A stretch of 64,000 bases of DNA from Mycobacterium kubicae (GCF_015689175.1 NZ_CP065047.1:4526001-4590000), one strand, 5' to 3'; counted from the stretch's first letter, positions 14,901 through 24,451 are shown. Notes: generated by a model from the sequence alone, not told the origin. A program made the numbers and translations.

Positions 14901-14984
14901 TTTGCCCACCTCACAGCGACAATCGAGCGACAACCTCGAAGGCGGCAGCGCCGCGCCGCGCGTTGTCGCTGTGAGGCGGGCAAA
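14901..14984. repeat. 22-bp inverted repeat with 40-bp spacer
   Basis: Left arm 14901-14922 (TTTGCCCACCTCACAGCGAC plus AA) and right arm 14963-14984 are inverted copies with one mismatch. The spacer (14923-14962) is very G+C-rich and partly palindromic, so the transcript could fold into a long hairpin. The right arm recurs once at 3122-3141. It may be a small interspersed element; no coding sequence is involved. Confidence 0.8.
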
Positions 14985-15048
14985 TCGAACACCCTTGGGG
15001 TTAGGGGCCAATGTGGTGGATGTGACAGCGAAGCTGGCATCCGACAAC

Positions 15049-15183
15049 GGCCGGCATCGTCGGCCGACTCAACCCCACGCGCGGCCTCCTCCTCCGCCCG
15101 CAAGCGGCCGGCATCGTCGGCCGACTCAACCCCACGCGCGGCCTCCTCCTCCGCCCGCAAGCGGGCGGCATCGTCGGCCGACT
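15049..15183. repeat. 57-bp tandem repeat (about 2.4 copies), VNTR-like
   Basis: Two identical 57-bp units start at 15049 and 15106, and a partial third (15163-15183) differs near its start. Each begins GGCCGGCATCGTCGGCCGAC. 57 is a multiple of three, so every frame keeps a 19-residue periodicity without evidence of translation. The array ends 39 bases before tRNA-Gln. Unit size and structure resemble mycobacterial MIRU/VNTR loci, which vary between strains by copy number. Confidence 0.9.
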
Positions 15184-15222
15184 AAAGTCACATGGTGGCG
15201 CGACAGCGCCCTTGGTACGCAA

Positions 15223-15294
15223 TCCGTCGTGGTGTAATCGGCAGCACTTCTGATTTTGGTTCAGACAGTTCAGGTTCGAGTCCTGGCGACGGAG
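15223..15294 (+). tRNA. tRNA-Gln (anticodon UUG)
   Basis: The 72 bases fold as a cloverleaf. The acceptor stem is TCCGTCG with CGACGGA, and the discriminator is G. The anticodon stem TCTGA/TCAGA encloses TTTTGGT with anticodon TTG at 15256-15258. The T arm is CAGGTTCGAGTCCTG. CCA is not encoded. A tRNA-Gln upstream of glmU is also found in M. tuberculosis. Confidence 0.95.
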
Positions 15295-15357
15295 CCCTAA
15301 TTGCACCGGCTCCGGCGAGCAGACACAACGTTCGCCGACGAGACCGTGAGGAGAGGT

Positions 15358-16830
15358 ATGACGTTTCGTGGTGACACCGCGGTCCTGGTCTTAGCGGCAG
15401 GTCCCGGCACCCGGATGCGGTCTGACACCCCGAAGGTGCTGCACACCCTGGGCGGACGCAGCATGCTCTCGCACTCGCTGCACTCGATGACCAAGCTCGC
15501 ACCGCAACACCTCGTCGTCGTGCTGGGCCACGACCACCAGCGCATCGAACCGCTGGTCGGCGAACTGGCCAACCATTTGGGACGCACCATCGACGTCGCG
15601 CTGCAAGATCAACCGCGCGGCACCGGGGACGCGGTGTTGTGCGGCCTGCGGGCGCTACCCGAGGACTACGCCGGCATCGTGGTCGTCGCCGCGGGAGACA
15701 CTCCGCTGCTGGATGCCGACACGCTGGCCGACCTGATCGCCACCCACAACGCGACCCACCCCACCGGCAAGGCCGCGGTCACCGTGCTGACCACCACGCT
15801 GAACGACCCGCACGGCTACGGCCGCATCCTGCGCACCCAGGACAACGAAGTGATGGCGATCGTCGAGCAGACCGACGCCACCGCCTCCCAGCGCGAGATC
15901 CGGGAAGTCAACACCGGTGTCTACGCCTTCGACATCGCCGCTCTGCGTTCGGCGCTGAGCCGCCTGAGCTCCAACAACGCCCAGCAGGAGCTCTACCTCA
16001 CCGACGTCATCGCCATCCTGCGCCGCGACGGAATGACCGTGAGCGCCCGCCACATCGACGACAGCGCCCTGGTCGCCGGCGTCAACAACCGCGTACAGCT
16101 GGCCGAACTGGGTGCCGAGCTCAACCGCCGCATCGTCGCCGCCCACCAGATGGCCGGGGTCACCGTCATCGATCCCGCCTCCACCTGGATAGACGTCGAC
16201 GTGACGATCGGGCGCGACACCGTCATCCACCCCGGAACCCAGTTGCTGGGCCGCACCCAGATCGGCGGGCGCTGCTCCATCGGGCCCGACACCACGCTGA
16301 ACGACGTCACCGTCGGCGACAGCGCCACGGTCTGCCGCACCCACGGCGCGTCGTCGTCCATCGGCGCCGGCGCCACAGTCGGCCCGTTCACCTACCTGCG
16401 ACCCGGAACGGAGCTGGGCGTCGAGGGGAAGCTGGGCGCATTCGTCGAGACCAAGAACGCCGTCATCGGCACCGGCACCAAGGTCCCGCACCTGACCTAC
16501 GTCGGGGACGCCGACATCGGCGAGCACAGCAATATCGGCGCATCCAGCGTGTTCGTCAACTACGACGGCACGACCAAAAGCCGCACCACCATCGGATCCC
16601 ACGTGCGCACCGGCTCGGACACCATGTTCGTCGCCCCGGTCACCGTCGGCGACGGCGCCTACACCGGCGCCGGCACGGTGGTGCGTGAGGACGTCCCACC
16701 CGGAGCGCTGGCCGTATCGGCAGGCCCGCAACGCAACATCGAAGGATGGGTGCAGCGCAAACGGCCGGGCACCGCGGCCGCTCAAGCCGCTGAACAGGCT
16801 CGCACCCGCGAAACCGAACAGCAACCGTGA
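15358..16830 (+). CDS. glmU: Bifunctional UDP-GlcNAc pyrophosphorylase / GlcN-1-P acetyltransferase
   Basis: GlmU acetylates glucosamine-1-phosphate and then couples GlcNAc-1-P to UTP, giving UDP-GlcNAc for peptidoglycan and arabinogalactan linker. The 490-residue protein starts at ATG 15358 behind GAGGAGAGG. The uridylyltransferase motif is [18 protein letters not shown] near the N-terminus. The C-terminal left-handed beta-helix begins after about residue 260 and holds the acetyltransferase site ([20 protein letters not shown] and [13 protein letters not shown]). The tail is Ala/Glu-rich. prsA follows after 91 bases. Confidence 0.97.
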   Translation: MTFRGDTAVLVLAAGPGTRMRSDTPKVLHTLGGRSMLSHSLHSMTKLAPQHLVVVLGHDHQRIEPLVGELANHLGRTIDVALQDQPRGTGDAVLCGLRALPEDYAGIVVVAAGDTPLLDADTLADLIATHNATHPTGKAAVTVLTTTLNDPHGYGRILRTQDNEVMAIVEQTDATASQREIREVNTGVYAFDIAALRSALSRLSSNNAQQELYLTDVIAILRRDGMTVSARHIDDSALVAGVNNRVQLAELGAELNRRIVAAHQMAGVTVIDPASTWIDVDVTIGRDTVIHPGTQLLGRTQIGGRCSIGPDTTLNDVTVGDSATVCRTHGASSSIGAGATVGPFTYLRPGTELGVEGKLGAFVETKNAVIGTGTKVPHLTYVGDADIGEHSNIGASSVFVNYDGTTKSRTTIGSHVRTGSDTMFVAPVTVGDGAYTGAGTVVREDVPPGALAVSAGPQRNIEGWVQRKRPGTAAAQAAEQARTRETEQQP

Positions 16831-16921
16831 CGTCGATTTCCGGCTACCCGGCAGCACAGCAAGGCTCTTCGCTTACCATGGGGCGTTCCAATTCCCATCC
16901 CGAAACGGCGAGGGCAGCGCG

Positions 16922-17902
16922 TTGAGCCACGACTGGACCGATAACCGCAAGAACCTGATGCTCTTCAGCGGCCGCGCCCACCCGGAGCTGGCCGAGCAGG
17001 TAGCCAAAGAACTCGACGTGCACGTCACCGCGCAGACCGCGCGGGAGTTCGCCAACGGCGAGATCTTCGTGCGCTTCGACGAATCGGTGCGCGGCTGCGA
17101 CGCCTTCGTCCTGCAGTCCGCGCCCGCACCGGTCAACCGCTGGCTGATGGAACAGCTGATCATGATCGATGCGCTCAAGCGCGGCAGCGCCAAGCGGATC
17201 ACCGCGGTCATGCCGTTCTACCCCTATGCGCGACAGGACAAGAAGCACCGCGGCCGCGAGCCGATCTCGGCCCGGCTGGTCGCCGACCTGCTGAAGACGG
17301 CAGGGGCCGACCGCATCGTCACCGTCGACCTGCACACCGACCAGATTCAGGGCTTCTTCGACGGACCCGTGGACCACATGCGCGGCCAGAACCTGCTGAC
17401 CGGCTACATTCGGGACAACTACCCCGACAGCAACATGGTGGTGGTCTCCCCCGACTCCGGGCGGGTGCGCATCGCCGAGAAGTGGGCCGATTCGCTGGGC
17501 GGCGTCCCGCTGGCGTTCATCCACAAGACCCGCGACCCGCGGGTGCCCAACCAGGTGGTCTCCAACCGCGTGGTCGGTGAGGTGCAGGGCCGCACCTGCG
17601 TCCTGATCGACGACATGATCGACACCGGCGGCACCATTGCCGGTGCGGTGCAGTTGTTGCATCACGACGGCGCCAAGGACGTCATCATCGCGGCCACTCA
17701 CGGTGTGCTGTCCGACCCGGCCGCCCAACGACTGGCCGCCTGCGGCGCGCGCGAGGTGATCGTCACCAACACTCTGCCGATCGGCGAGGAGAAGCGCTTC
17801 CCGCAACTGACGGTGTTGTCGATTGCACCGCTGTTAGCCAGCACCATCCGCGCCGTCTTCGAAAACGGTTCCGTGACAGGACTATTCGACGGAGACGCCT
17901 AG
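16922..17902 (+). CDS. prsA: Ribose-phosphate pyrophosphokinase
   Basis: Makes PRPP from ribose-5-phosphate and ATP, feeding nucleotide, His and Trp synthesis and the decaprenyl-phosphoryl-arabinose pathway. The TTG at 16922 gives MSHDWTDNRKNLMLFSG and 326 residues, the known mycobacterial length; the upstream extension of the frame runs into glmU. Seen motifs are the ATP-site DLHTDQIQGFFDGPVDH, the flexible-loop RDPRVPN, and the PRPP loop VLIDDMIDTGGTI. The arsC-like gene begins at the base after its stop. Confidence 0.96.
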   Translation: MSHDWTDNRKNLMLFSGRAHPELAEQVAKELDVHVTAQTAREFANGEIFVRFDESVRGCDAFVLQSAPAPVNRWLMEQLIMIDALKRGSAKRITAVMPFYPYARQDKKHRGREPISARLVADLLKTAGADRIVTVDLHTDQIQGFFDGPVDHMRGQNLLTGYIRDNYPDSNMVVVSPDSGRVRIAEKWADSLGGVPLAFIHKTRDPRVPNQVVSNRVVGEVQGRTCVLIDDMIDTGGTIAGAVQLLHHDGAKDVIIAATHGVLSDPAAQRLAACGAREVIVTNTLPIGEEKRFPQLTVLSIAPLLASTIRAVFENGSVTGLFDGDA

Positions 17903-18259
17903 ATGGTTTCTGGCACCGGCGACGCCGTCATCTACCACAACCCCAAGTGCAGCACCTCTCGTAAGACGCTGGACCTGTTGCGCGACAACGGGTTAGAGCC
18001 GACGATCGTGCAGTATCTGAAGACCCCACCCTCGCGCGACGACCTGGTGCGCATGATTCGCGAGGCGGGAATCGACGTGCGCACCGCGGTCCGTAAACGC
18101 GAACCGCTCTACGCCGAACTCAACCTCGCCGACGCCACCGACGACCAATTGCTCGACGCGATGGCCGAGCATCCGATCCTGATCGAGCGGCCGTTCGTCG
18201 TCACGTCGAAGGGCACCCGGCTGGCTCGGCCCATCGACTCCGTGCGTGAGATCTTGTGA
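17903..18259 (+). CDS. ArsC/Spx family arsenate reductase-like protein
   Basis: A 118-residue thioredoxin-fold protein of the ArsC (glutaredoxin-coupled arsenate reductase)/Spx family. The catalytic Cys is in YHNPKCSTSRKTL, and the family Arg residues are likely those in RKREPLYAEL and in ERPFVVTSKGTRLARP. The start ATG directly follows the prsA stop, and the end overlaps lpqT by GTGA. No arsR or arsenite pump is adjacent, so a role in arsenic resistance is unproven; these stand-alone members may act on other thiol chemistry. Confidence 0.85.
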   Translation: MVSGTGDAVIYHNPKCSTSRKTLDLLRDNGLEPTIVQYLKTPPSRDDLVRMIREAGIDVRTAVRKREPLYAELNLADATDDQLLDAMAEHPILIERPFVVTSKGTRLARPIDSVREIL

Positions 18260-18909
18260 GGCCGCTGGCTTTCCGGATTTGTGCGGCCGCCGTTGCGCTG
18301 GCCGCCCTGACGGCGGCGTGCGGGCCCAAGACGACGGACTATTCGTCGGTGCTGGCGCCGACGACGACCACCACCAGCGCCGCGGCGACGACGACGGGCA
18401 AAGCCGTTCCGTTGTCGCAGTATCTGGAAAGCGTTGGCGTCGCCGGTGATCCGGTGCCACCGACCGGACTACCCGACCTCACGGTGTCCATCCCGACACC
18501 GCCGGGCTGGGCGCCGCATGGCGATCCGAAGGCCCATCCGAACGCGGTGATGCTGGCCAAGGGCGACAACCTTCCGGCGGCCATGCTGGTGGTGTTCAAA
18601 TTGCGCGGGACCTTCGATCCGGCCGAAGCGATCAAGCACGCCAACGCCGACCTGCCCGAAGGCTTTCACCAACTCGACGCCTCGAACGCAGACTTCAACG
18701 GCTTTCCCTCGTCGATGATCCAGGGCAGCTACGACGCCCGCACCGGGCGTATGCACAGCTGGAATCGCATCGTGCTGGCGACCGGCTCACCGCCCACCAG
18801 CCAGCGCTACATGGTGCAGTTGACCATCACCAGCATGGCCAACGAAGCCGTCAAGCAGAGCGATGACGTGGAAGCGATCATCCGCGGATTCGTTGTCGCC
18901 AAGAAGTGA
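18256..18909 (+). CDS. lpqT: LpqT lipoprotein
   Basis: A 217-residue exported lipoprotein of the LpqN/LpqT family, corresponding to Rv1016c. The signal peptide (FRICAAAVALAALTAAC) ends in lipobox LTAAC. A low-complexity Thr/Ala linker follows, then a single folded domain of about 150 residues (LPDLTVSIPTPPGWAPHGDP near its start). LpqN relatives are reported to interact with envelope enzymes and Mce-associated proteins; the specific role here is unknown. GTG start overlaps the arsC-like stop. It is convergent with the LuxR gene, 8 bases apart. Confidence 0.92.
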   Translation: MRPLAFRICAAAVALAALTAACGPKTTDYSSVLAPTTTTTSAAATTTGKAVPLSQYLESVGVAGDPVPPTGLPDLTVSIPTPPGWAPHGDPKAHPNAVMLAKGDNLPAAMLVVFKLRGTFDPAEAIKHANADLPEGFHQLDASNADFNGFPSSMIQGSYDARTGRMHSWNRIVLATGSPPTSQRYMVQLTITSMANEAVKQSDDVEAIIRGFVVAKK

Positions 18910-18917
18910 CGACTCGT

Positions 18918-21900
18918 TCAGCTGAGCCGAGACGCTTGCTGAACCAGCTGCACGCGTGAGGCGATACCGAGTTTGGCGTAGACGTGGGTGAGATGGCTCT
19001 GGACGGTACGCGGTGAAATGAACAGCCGTGCGCCGATTTCCTTGTTGCTCAACCCTTCGATGACCAGACGAACCACGTCGCGCTCCATGGGTGTCAGCGA
19101 CGCCCAGCCGGTGGTAGGCCGCTTGCGCTCGCCGCGGCCACGTTGGGCATAGGCGATCGCTTCTTCGGTCGACAGGGCGGCGCCCTCGGCCCAGGCAGCT
19201 TCGAAAGCGTCCTGCCCCACGGTGTCACGAATATGCGCAAGAGCGCTGTCATAGCCAGGCTGGTACATCGGAAAGCGGACTTGCCCAGTGCGTTGACGCA
19301 TTGCGTCCGCCGCGCCACACAGTCGGGCCGCGTATGAAGTATTGCCCGCGTGGGCCGCTAGGCGAGCCAAGCATTCCAGCGTGTCGGGCACCCGTAGATA
19401 GCCTTGAGTCCTCGCTGCGACGGCGAGAGCGTCATGCGCATCGCGCTCGGCCTGCTCCGGATCACCTTGTGCCATCGCGATGTGTGCGCGCACCGTGAGC
19501 GCAACCAACTGTTGCCAACCCGGAACCATCGCGACGTTCTCGTCAGCCCAGCGGCGCGCGGTGGTCAAATCGCCACAAGCCAACGCGGCCTCGGCAATTG
19601 GGCTGACGCTTCGGGTCAGCATCTCCCGCAGCGGATTCGTGCATTTCCAGGCGGCTTCGCAGAAGCGCAGCCCCGCGCCGCCGTCACCATCGGCCAAGCA
19701 CGCGGTGGCCAAGACCGCCAACGCGGTGTCCTCGGCGACCCCACCAAGCGCGTCCACGGCCCGCAATGCCGAGTCGACTGCCGCATAAGCGTCAGAGGCC
19801 TTCCCTTGATAAGCGAGAACGATGCCGTGGACCACATGGCCGTAGACGATCATCATCAAGTCCTTTGCCGCCTCAGCTTCTCGGGCCACGGCGCAAGCAA
19901 TCTCACCAGCTTCTGTTAGGTGGCCCTGCATCATCACGGCCAGGCCCAGCCACGCCCGGGCGTTGCGCGAGAAGAACCGGTCGCCGAGGGCATCTGCCAG
20001 GTCACGGGCTCGTTCGGCAGTGGCACGAGCTGGCAACGGTTCAGCCGCAAAGGTATACGCGGTCGCCTGGTGGCTGACGATCTGGCACTCGCTCCACTGG
20101 TCGCCGCTGGCGCGCACCAACCCGATGGCCTCCGCGAAATAGGGTTCAGCCAAGTCGGCGCTGTATATCGCGCTCATCCCACACGCTATGAGGGCCCGTG
20201 CGACGAGGTCCGTGTTACCGAGCCGACGAGCGACGGCCAGCGCCTGTTCCTGCCGGCCCATGTCTGAGGGGATTGTTCCGAATGCGGCAAGGATGCCGCG
20301 ATAGGCCACCGCGCCCACCCATACCTCCGGCGCGATTTGTGAGTTGCTTCCGTCGGCCAGAACGGCGTCCAGACCGGCCAAGGCTTCCATGATGCGCCCG
20401 CCTCGAATCCACAACGGACGCAACGACAAAATGAGCCGCAAGGCTGTCTCGAGGTCTGCGCTCTCCCTACTCCACGCGAATGCCGCCCGTAGATTGTCCA
20501 TTTCACGTTGCGCCCAACGCAACAGCACGTCGTCGGCGGCGTGTCCCGAAGCTTCCAACGCGGCGGCCGTGTCCGCGTAGTAGTCGCGATGGCGGGTGCG
20601 TACCTCGTCGGCTTCGCCGGATTCGCCCAGCTTTTCCTGGGCGTACTGCCGCACCGTCTCCAACATCCCATATCGCATCCCGGTGTCGGTGCTCGTTTCC
20701 GAAGCGACCACCAGAGACTTGTCGACCAACAGGCTCAATTGGTCCAGCAGCTGATAACTTTCGAGTTCGCTGCCCGCGCCGACGGCTTGGGCCGCGGCAA
20801 GGTCGAACCCGCCGGCGAAAACTGCCAACCGGCGGAACAAGACCCGCTCGGGATCGGTGAGCAGCGCGTGCGACCAATCCACCGAGGCTCGCAGTGTCTG
20901 TTGCCGGCGCACCGAGGTACGCGCGCCGCCGGTGAGCAACCGGAACCGGTCGTGCAGGCTCTCCAGTATCTGGTGCAGCGACAACGCCCGAACGCGTGCC
21001 GCGGCAAGCTCGATCGCCAACGGCATCCCATCCAGACGCCTACAGATCTCTTCGACCACCGGCCGATTACTTTCGGTGACAACGAAATCCGGACGGATTC
21101 GCCGGGCGCGGTCAGTGAACAGCTCGACTGCCTCATCGGCAACCGACAAGGACGGCACGCGCCAACTCAATTCACCGGTCACCCCCAGCGGCTCTCGGCT
21201 CGTGGCGATGATCGTCAGGTGCGGGCAGCGCCGAAGCAGCTCCTCAACCAGCAACACGCAGGCATCGAGCAGGTGCTCACAATTGTCCAGCAGCAGTAGG
21301 GCTTTCTTTTGACCGAAGAACCGCGTCAGCAGTTCCATCGTGGACCGACCTGGCTGGTCGGGCAGGCCCAGCGTGCGCGCGACGGTCACCGGTACCACCT
21401 CGGGAATGGTGATTGGCGCCAAGTCGACGCACCACACCCCATCGGCGAACTCAGCCGACCGTTCGGAGGCAACCTCGACGGCGAGCCGCGTCTTGCCCGC
21501 CCCGCCGGCGCCGGTGAGGGTCACCAACCTGTGCGGCGCGATGACTTCCCAAAGCTCGGCCATCTCGCGTTGTCGCCCAATAAAACTCGTCAGCTGCACC
21601 GGAAGGTTGTGCGAGACGGCGGCACCGCGGACCCGCAGCGGCGGGAACTCGTTGCGCAGGCCGGGATGGCACAGCTGCACCACCCGCTCCGGACGAGCCA
21701 CCCCGCGTAACGGATAGCTGCCCAGCTCGATCAACCACACACCGTCGGGGAGCCGGTCGGCGACCAGCGATTCGGTCACGCCCGACAGCACGGTTTGGCC
21801 GCCGTGGGCGAGATCTCGCAGTCGCGCGGTGCGGTTGATGGTGGGACCGGCGTAATTGGCGTCGTCGCGCAGCTGTATCTCACCGGTATGCACCCCGATG

Positions 21901-22172
21901 CGCAACCGAATCGGCTCGAGCGGGGCCTGCTGCAAAGCCAGCGCGCATGCCACCGCGTCGCTCGCTCGGGCAAAGGCGGCCACGAAGCTGTCGCCCTCGC
22001 CCTGCTCGAGCGGTCGCACCCCGTCGTGGGCGCCGACGCTGTCGTTAACGATCCGGTTCAGCTGGGCCAGCGCGGTACTCATCTGGTCCGGTTCGGTTTC
22101 CCACAGCCCCGTGGAACCTTCCACATCTGCCAATAGCAGCGTCACTGTTCCGGTTGGCAGCAACTCACTCAT
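18918..22172 (-). CDS. Adenylate-cyclase-like / AAA ATPase / LuxR transcriptional regulator
   Basis: A 1084-residue multidomain regulator. The N-terminal class III nucleotidyl-cyclase domain has both metal-Asp motifs (LLADVEGSTGLWE and GEGDSFVAAF) and ends with GPTINRTARL. An NB-ARC/AAA ATPase follows, with Walker A LTGAGGAGKTRLA near residue 225 and Walker B LLLLDNCEHLLDA. Then come TPR-like helical repeats and a C-terminal LuxR HTH (GLSNKEIGARLFISPRTVQS). The architecture matches M. tuberculosis Rv0386, Rv1358 and Rv2488c. I chose the ATG at 22172 (MSELLPTGTVTLLLADVEGS), the family-typical start; ATGs at 22220 and 22232 are alternatives. It diverges from the P450 gene. Confidence 0.9.
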   Translation of the reverse strand: MSELLPTGTVTLLLADVEGSTGLWETEPDQMSTALAQLNRIVNDSVGAHDGVRPLEQGEGDSFVAAFARASDAVACALALQQAPLEPIRLRIGVHTGEIQLRDDANYAGPTINRTARLRDLAHGGQTVLSGVTESLVADRLPDGVWLIELGSYPLRGVARPERVVQLCHPGLRNEFPPLRVRGAAVSHNLPVQLTSFIGRQREMAELWEVIAPHRLVTLTGAGGAGKTRLAVEVASERSAEFADGVWCVDLAPITIPEVVPVTVARTLGLPDQPGRSTMELLTRFFGQKKALLLLDNCEHLLDACVLLVEELLRRCPHLTIIATSREPLGVTGELSWRVPSLSVADEAVELFTDRARRIRPDFVVTESNRPVVEEICRRLDGMPLAIELAAARVRALSLHQILESLHDRFRLLTGGARTSVRRQQTLRASVDWSHALLTDPERVLFRRLAVFAGGFDLAAAQAVGAGSELESYQLLDQLSLLVDKSLVVASETSTDTGMRYGMLETVRQYAQEKLGESGEADEVRTRHRDYYADTAAALEASGHAADDVLLRWAQREMDNLRAAFAWSRESADLETALRLILSLRPLWIRGGRIMEALAGLDAVLADGSNSQIAPEVWVGAVAYRGILAAFGTIPSDMGRQEQALAVARRLGNTDLVARALIACGMSAIYSADLAEPYFAEAIGLVRASGDQWSECQIVSHQATAYTFAAEPLPARATAERARDLADALGDRFFSRNARAWLGLAVMMQGHLTEAGEIACAVAREAEAAKDLMMIVYGHVVHGIVLAYQGKASDAYAAVDSALRAVDALGGVAEDTALAVLATACLADGDGGAGLRFCEAAWKCTNPLREMLTRSVSPIAEAALACGDLTTARRWADENVAMVPGWQQLVALTVRAHIAMAQGDPEQAERDAHDALAVAARTQGYLRVPDTLECLARLAAHAGNTSYAARLCGAADAMRQRTGQVRFPMYQPGYDSALAHIRDTVGQDAFEAAWAEGAALSTEEAIAYAQRGRGERKRPTTGWASLTPMERDVVRLVIEGLSNKEIGARLFISPRTVQSHLTHVYAKLGIASRVQLVQQASRLS

Positions 22173-22370
22173 GCCCAACTCGCTCCAGGTCAGCGCCGTG
22201 ATCTCCGCGTGTTGGCTCATGTTATGCAGCATTGCGGCTCGCATCGAGCAAAACATCCGCCGTGACGCGCAGATCGCCGCGAGGGGGCCGGGAAAGTTAC
22301 GCGCCACATGGCGCAGATCTACGCGTTGCGGCGGATGGTCTTGCCGGTCGGCCGCCGGATAGTCGACGCC

Positions 22371-23576
22371 ATGACCACGCTCGCCGATTTGCCGTGTATC
22401 GACTACGACCACCTCACCGATCCCGCCGAAGCGCACCGGCTCATCGCCGATGCGCGCGCCCAGGCGCCCATCGCCATGGGGCCGTACGGGCCACAGGTGC
22501 TGACTTATGACCTGGCCCGCTGCGTCTTGCGGGACCCGCGGTTCGTCACCGCGCCGGCTCTGGGGCTCGCCGCCAGAGGCGTCACCTCGGGTCCGCTGTG
22601 GGACCGGGGCGCCAACAACATCCTGGGTCTGGACGGCGCCACCCACCATCGACTGCGCCGGCTGGTGTCGAAGGCCTTCTCGCCCCGCGCCGCCGAACGA
22701 CTGCGCTCCCTGATCGTCGACGTCATCACCGATCTGGTCGAACCGCTCACCACCGCTGGGCGCTGCGACGTCGTCACCGATATCGCCCGCTCCTACCCCA
22801 CCCCGATCATTTGCGCGCTCCTGGGCGCACCTGCGCAGGATTGGAAGTTGTTCTCCCAGTGGAGCGACGACATCAAGAAGGTCTTCGAGCCCAATGCCGC
22901 CGAGGATGCCCCGCTGATACTGGCGGCGTGGGCCGAACTCGACGCCTACCTCGAGGAGCTGATCGCCCGCCGGCGGGCCTGTCTCACCGACGATTTGATC
23001 TCCGACCTCATCCGCGCCGAAGATGACGGCGACCGTCTCACCCATGACGAACTGCTGATGCTGTCCGCAACCCTGCTCGGGGCCGGGACCGACACCACCC
23101 GAAACCAGCTCGCCGCGGCGGTGCAGGCGTTGGCCGCACACCCCTGCCAGTGGACGGCGCTGGCCCAGCATCCTGAGTTGGCGGCCGACGCGGTGCACGA
23201 GCTGATGCGTTATCACCCAATCACTTTCGGTGTCCCGCGCCAGGCCGCCGAAGATGTCGAACTAGCCGGTGTGCGCATCCCGGCCGGCACCCTGGTGTTG
23301 GCCAACACCGCCGCGGCCAACCGTGACCCCGAGGTCTACGACGAACCCGATCGGCTCGACATCGGCCGGCTCGGTCCGCCGGCCATCCTCAGCTTCGGCG
23401 GCGGCGTGCACTACTGCCTCGGTGCGCATCTGGCCCGGGTGGAACTGATCGAAGCCCTGCGGGTCATCACCGCGCGCCTGCCCAACGCCCGCCAGGTCGG
23501 GCCCGGTCCATGGCCGAGCATGGCGGGCATAACCGGACCCCTCAGCGTGCCCCTGGAGTTCGACATCGTTAACTAG
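22371..23576 (+). CDS. Cytochrome P450
   Basis: A 401-residue soluble bacterial P450 mono-oxygenase. The I-helix oxygen-activation motif is LLGAGTDTTRN, the K-helix ExxR is in ELMRYHP, and the haem-binding loop is SFGGGVHYCLGAHLAR with the axial Cys. An ATG at 22308 would add 21 residues, but the homologous-looking start is MTTLADLPCIDYDHL. An SDR gene follows 5 bases downstream, so the two likely act on one substrate; no ferredoxin gene is adjacent. The substrate and CYP family cannot be read from the sequence. It lies where M. tuberculosis has no P450. Confidence 0.93.
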   Translation: MTTLADLPCIDYDHLTDPAEAHRLIADARAQAPIAMGPYGPQVLTYDLARCVLRDPRFVTAPALGLAARGVTSGPLWDRGANNILGLDGATHHRLRRLVSKAFSPRAAERLRSLIVDVITDLVEPLTTAGRCDVVTDIARSYPTPIICALLGAPAQDWKLFSQWSDDIKKVFEPNAAEDAPLILAAWAELDAYLEELIARRRACLTDDLISDLIRAEDDGDRLTHDELLMLSATLLGAGTDTTRNQLAAAVQALAAHPCQWTALAQHPELAADAVHELMRYHPITFGVPRQAAEDVELAGVRIPAGTLVLANTAAANRDPEVYDEPDRLDIGRLGPPAILSFGGGVHYCLGAHLARVELIEALRVITARLPNARQVGPGPWPSMAGITGPLSVPLEFDIVN

Positions 23577-23581
23577 AAGCC

Positions 23582-24451
23582 ATGACTGGCTGGACCGCCG
23601 CAGATCTCCCGTCGTTCGCCGGGCGCACCGTCATCATCACCGGAGCCAACAGCGGCCTCGGCGCGGTGACGGCCCGCGAGCTGGCCGGCAGGGGCGCGCG
23701 CATCGTGATGGCCGTCCGCAATCCGGACAAGGGCGAGGCGGTCGCGCGCGAGCTGCCCGGCGAGGTCGAGGTGCGTCGGCTCGACCTGCAAGACCTTTCG
23801 TCGGTGCGGGAGTTCGCCGACGGCGTCGAACACGCCGACATTCTGATCAACAACGCCGGCATCATGGCCGCCCCATATGCCGTGACCGCCGACGGCTTCG
23901 AAAGCCAGATCGGCACCAACCATCTCGGCCATTTCGCGCTGACCAACCTGGTGCTGCCCAAGCTGACCGACCGGGTCGTCACCGTCTCGTCGATGGCGCA
24001 CTGGCCCGGCCGCATCGACCTGGCTGACCTCAACTGGCAGCACCGGCGCTATTCGGCTTGGCTTGCCTACAGCCAATCGAAACTGGCCAACCTGCTGTTC
24101 ACCAGCGAGTTGCAGCGCCGACTGGACGCCGCCGGTTCGCGGCTGCGCGCCCTGGCGGCACACCCGGGCTACTCCCACACCAACCTGCAGGGCGCCTCGG
24201 GCCGCAAGTTCAGCGACGCGGTCATCTCGACGGCCACCCGGGTGGTGGCCACCAACGCCGACTACGGCGCGCGGCAGACGTTGTACGCGGTCGCGCAGGA
24301 TTTGCCGGGCGACACGTTCGTCGGCCCGCGCTTCGGGTACCTGGGCCGCACGCAGCCGATTGCCCGCAGCCCGCGGGCCAAAGATGAGAAGACGGCTGCC
24401 GTGCTGTGGGAGCTGTCCGAGCAGCTCACCGGCACCAAGTTCCCGCTGTAG
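23582..24451 (+). CDS. Short-chain dehydrogenase/reductase
   Basis: A 289-residue SDR oxidoreductase. The NAD(P) loop is ITGANSGLGAVTARELA; INNAGIM is the structural NNAG motif; the catalytic Ser is in VSSMAHW, and Tyr/Lys are in YSQSKLAN. AVRNPDKGEAV after the second strand suggests NADP(H). The size and C-terminal region resemble retinol-dehydrogenase/protochlorophyllide-reductase-like SDRs common in mycobacteria. It is co-directional with, and 5 bases from, the P450 gene and probably in one transcript. Confidence 0.92.
   Translation: MTGWTAADLPSFAGRTVIITGANSGLGAVTARELAGRGARIVMAVRNPDKGEAVARELPGEVEVRRLDLQDLSSVREFADGVEHADILINNAGIMAAPYAVTADGFESQIGTNHLGHFALTNLVLPKLTDRVVTVSSMAHWPGRIDLADLNWQHRRYSAWLAYSQSKLANLLFTSELQRRLDAAGSRLRALAAHPGYSHTNLQGASGRKFSDAVISTATRVVATNADYGARQTLYAVAQDLPGDTFVGPRFGYLGRTQPIARSPRAKDEKTAAVLWELSEQLTGTKFPL

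Larger units (their letters stand above)
14704..15222. other. Intergenic region between tetR and tRNA-Gln
   Basis: Contains the 22-bp inverted repeat and the 57-bp tandem array, annotated separately. A minus-strand open frame (14819-15160) repeats RAEEEAARGVESADDAG, but this follows from the 57-bp unit and has no supporting start or neighbour. I see no other gene. Confidence 0.6.

Noticed and set aside
14819..15160. Minus-strand frame repeating RAEEEAARGVESADDAG
   Set aside because: The periodicity follows from a 57-bp DNA repeat, a multiple of three, and all frames show it. No ribosome binding site or family similarity supports translation.
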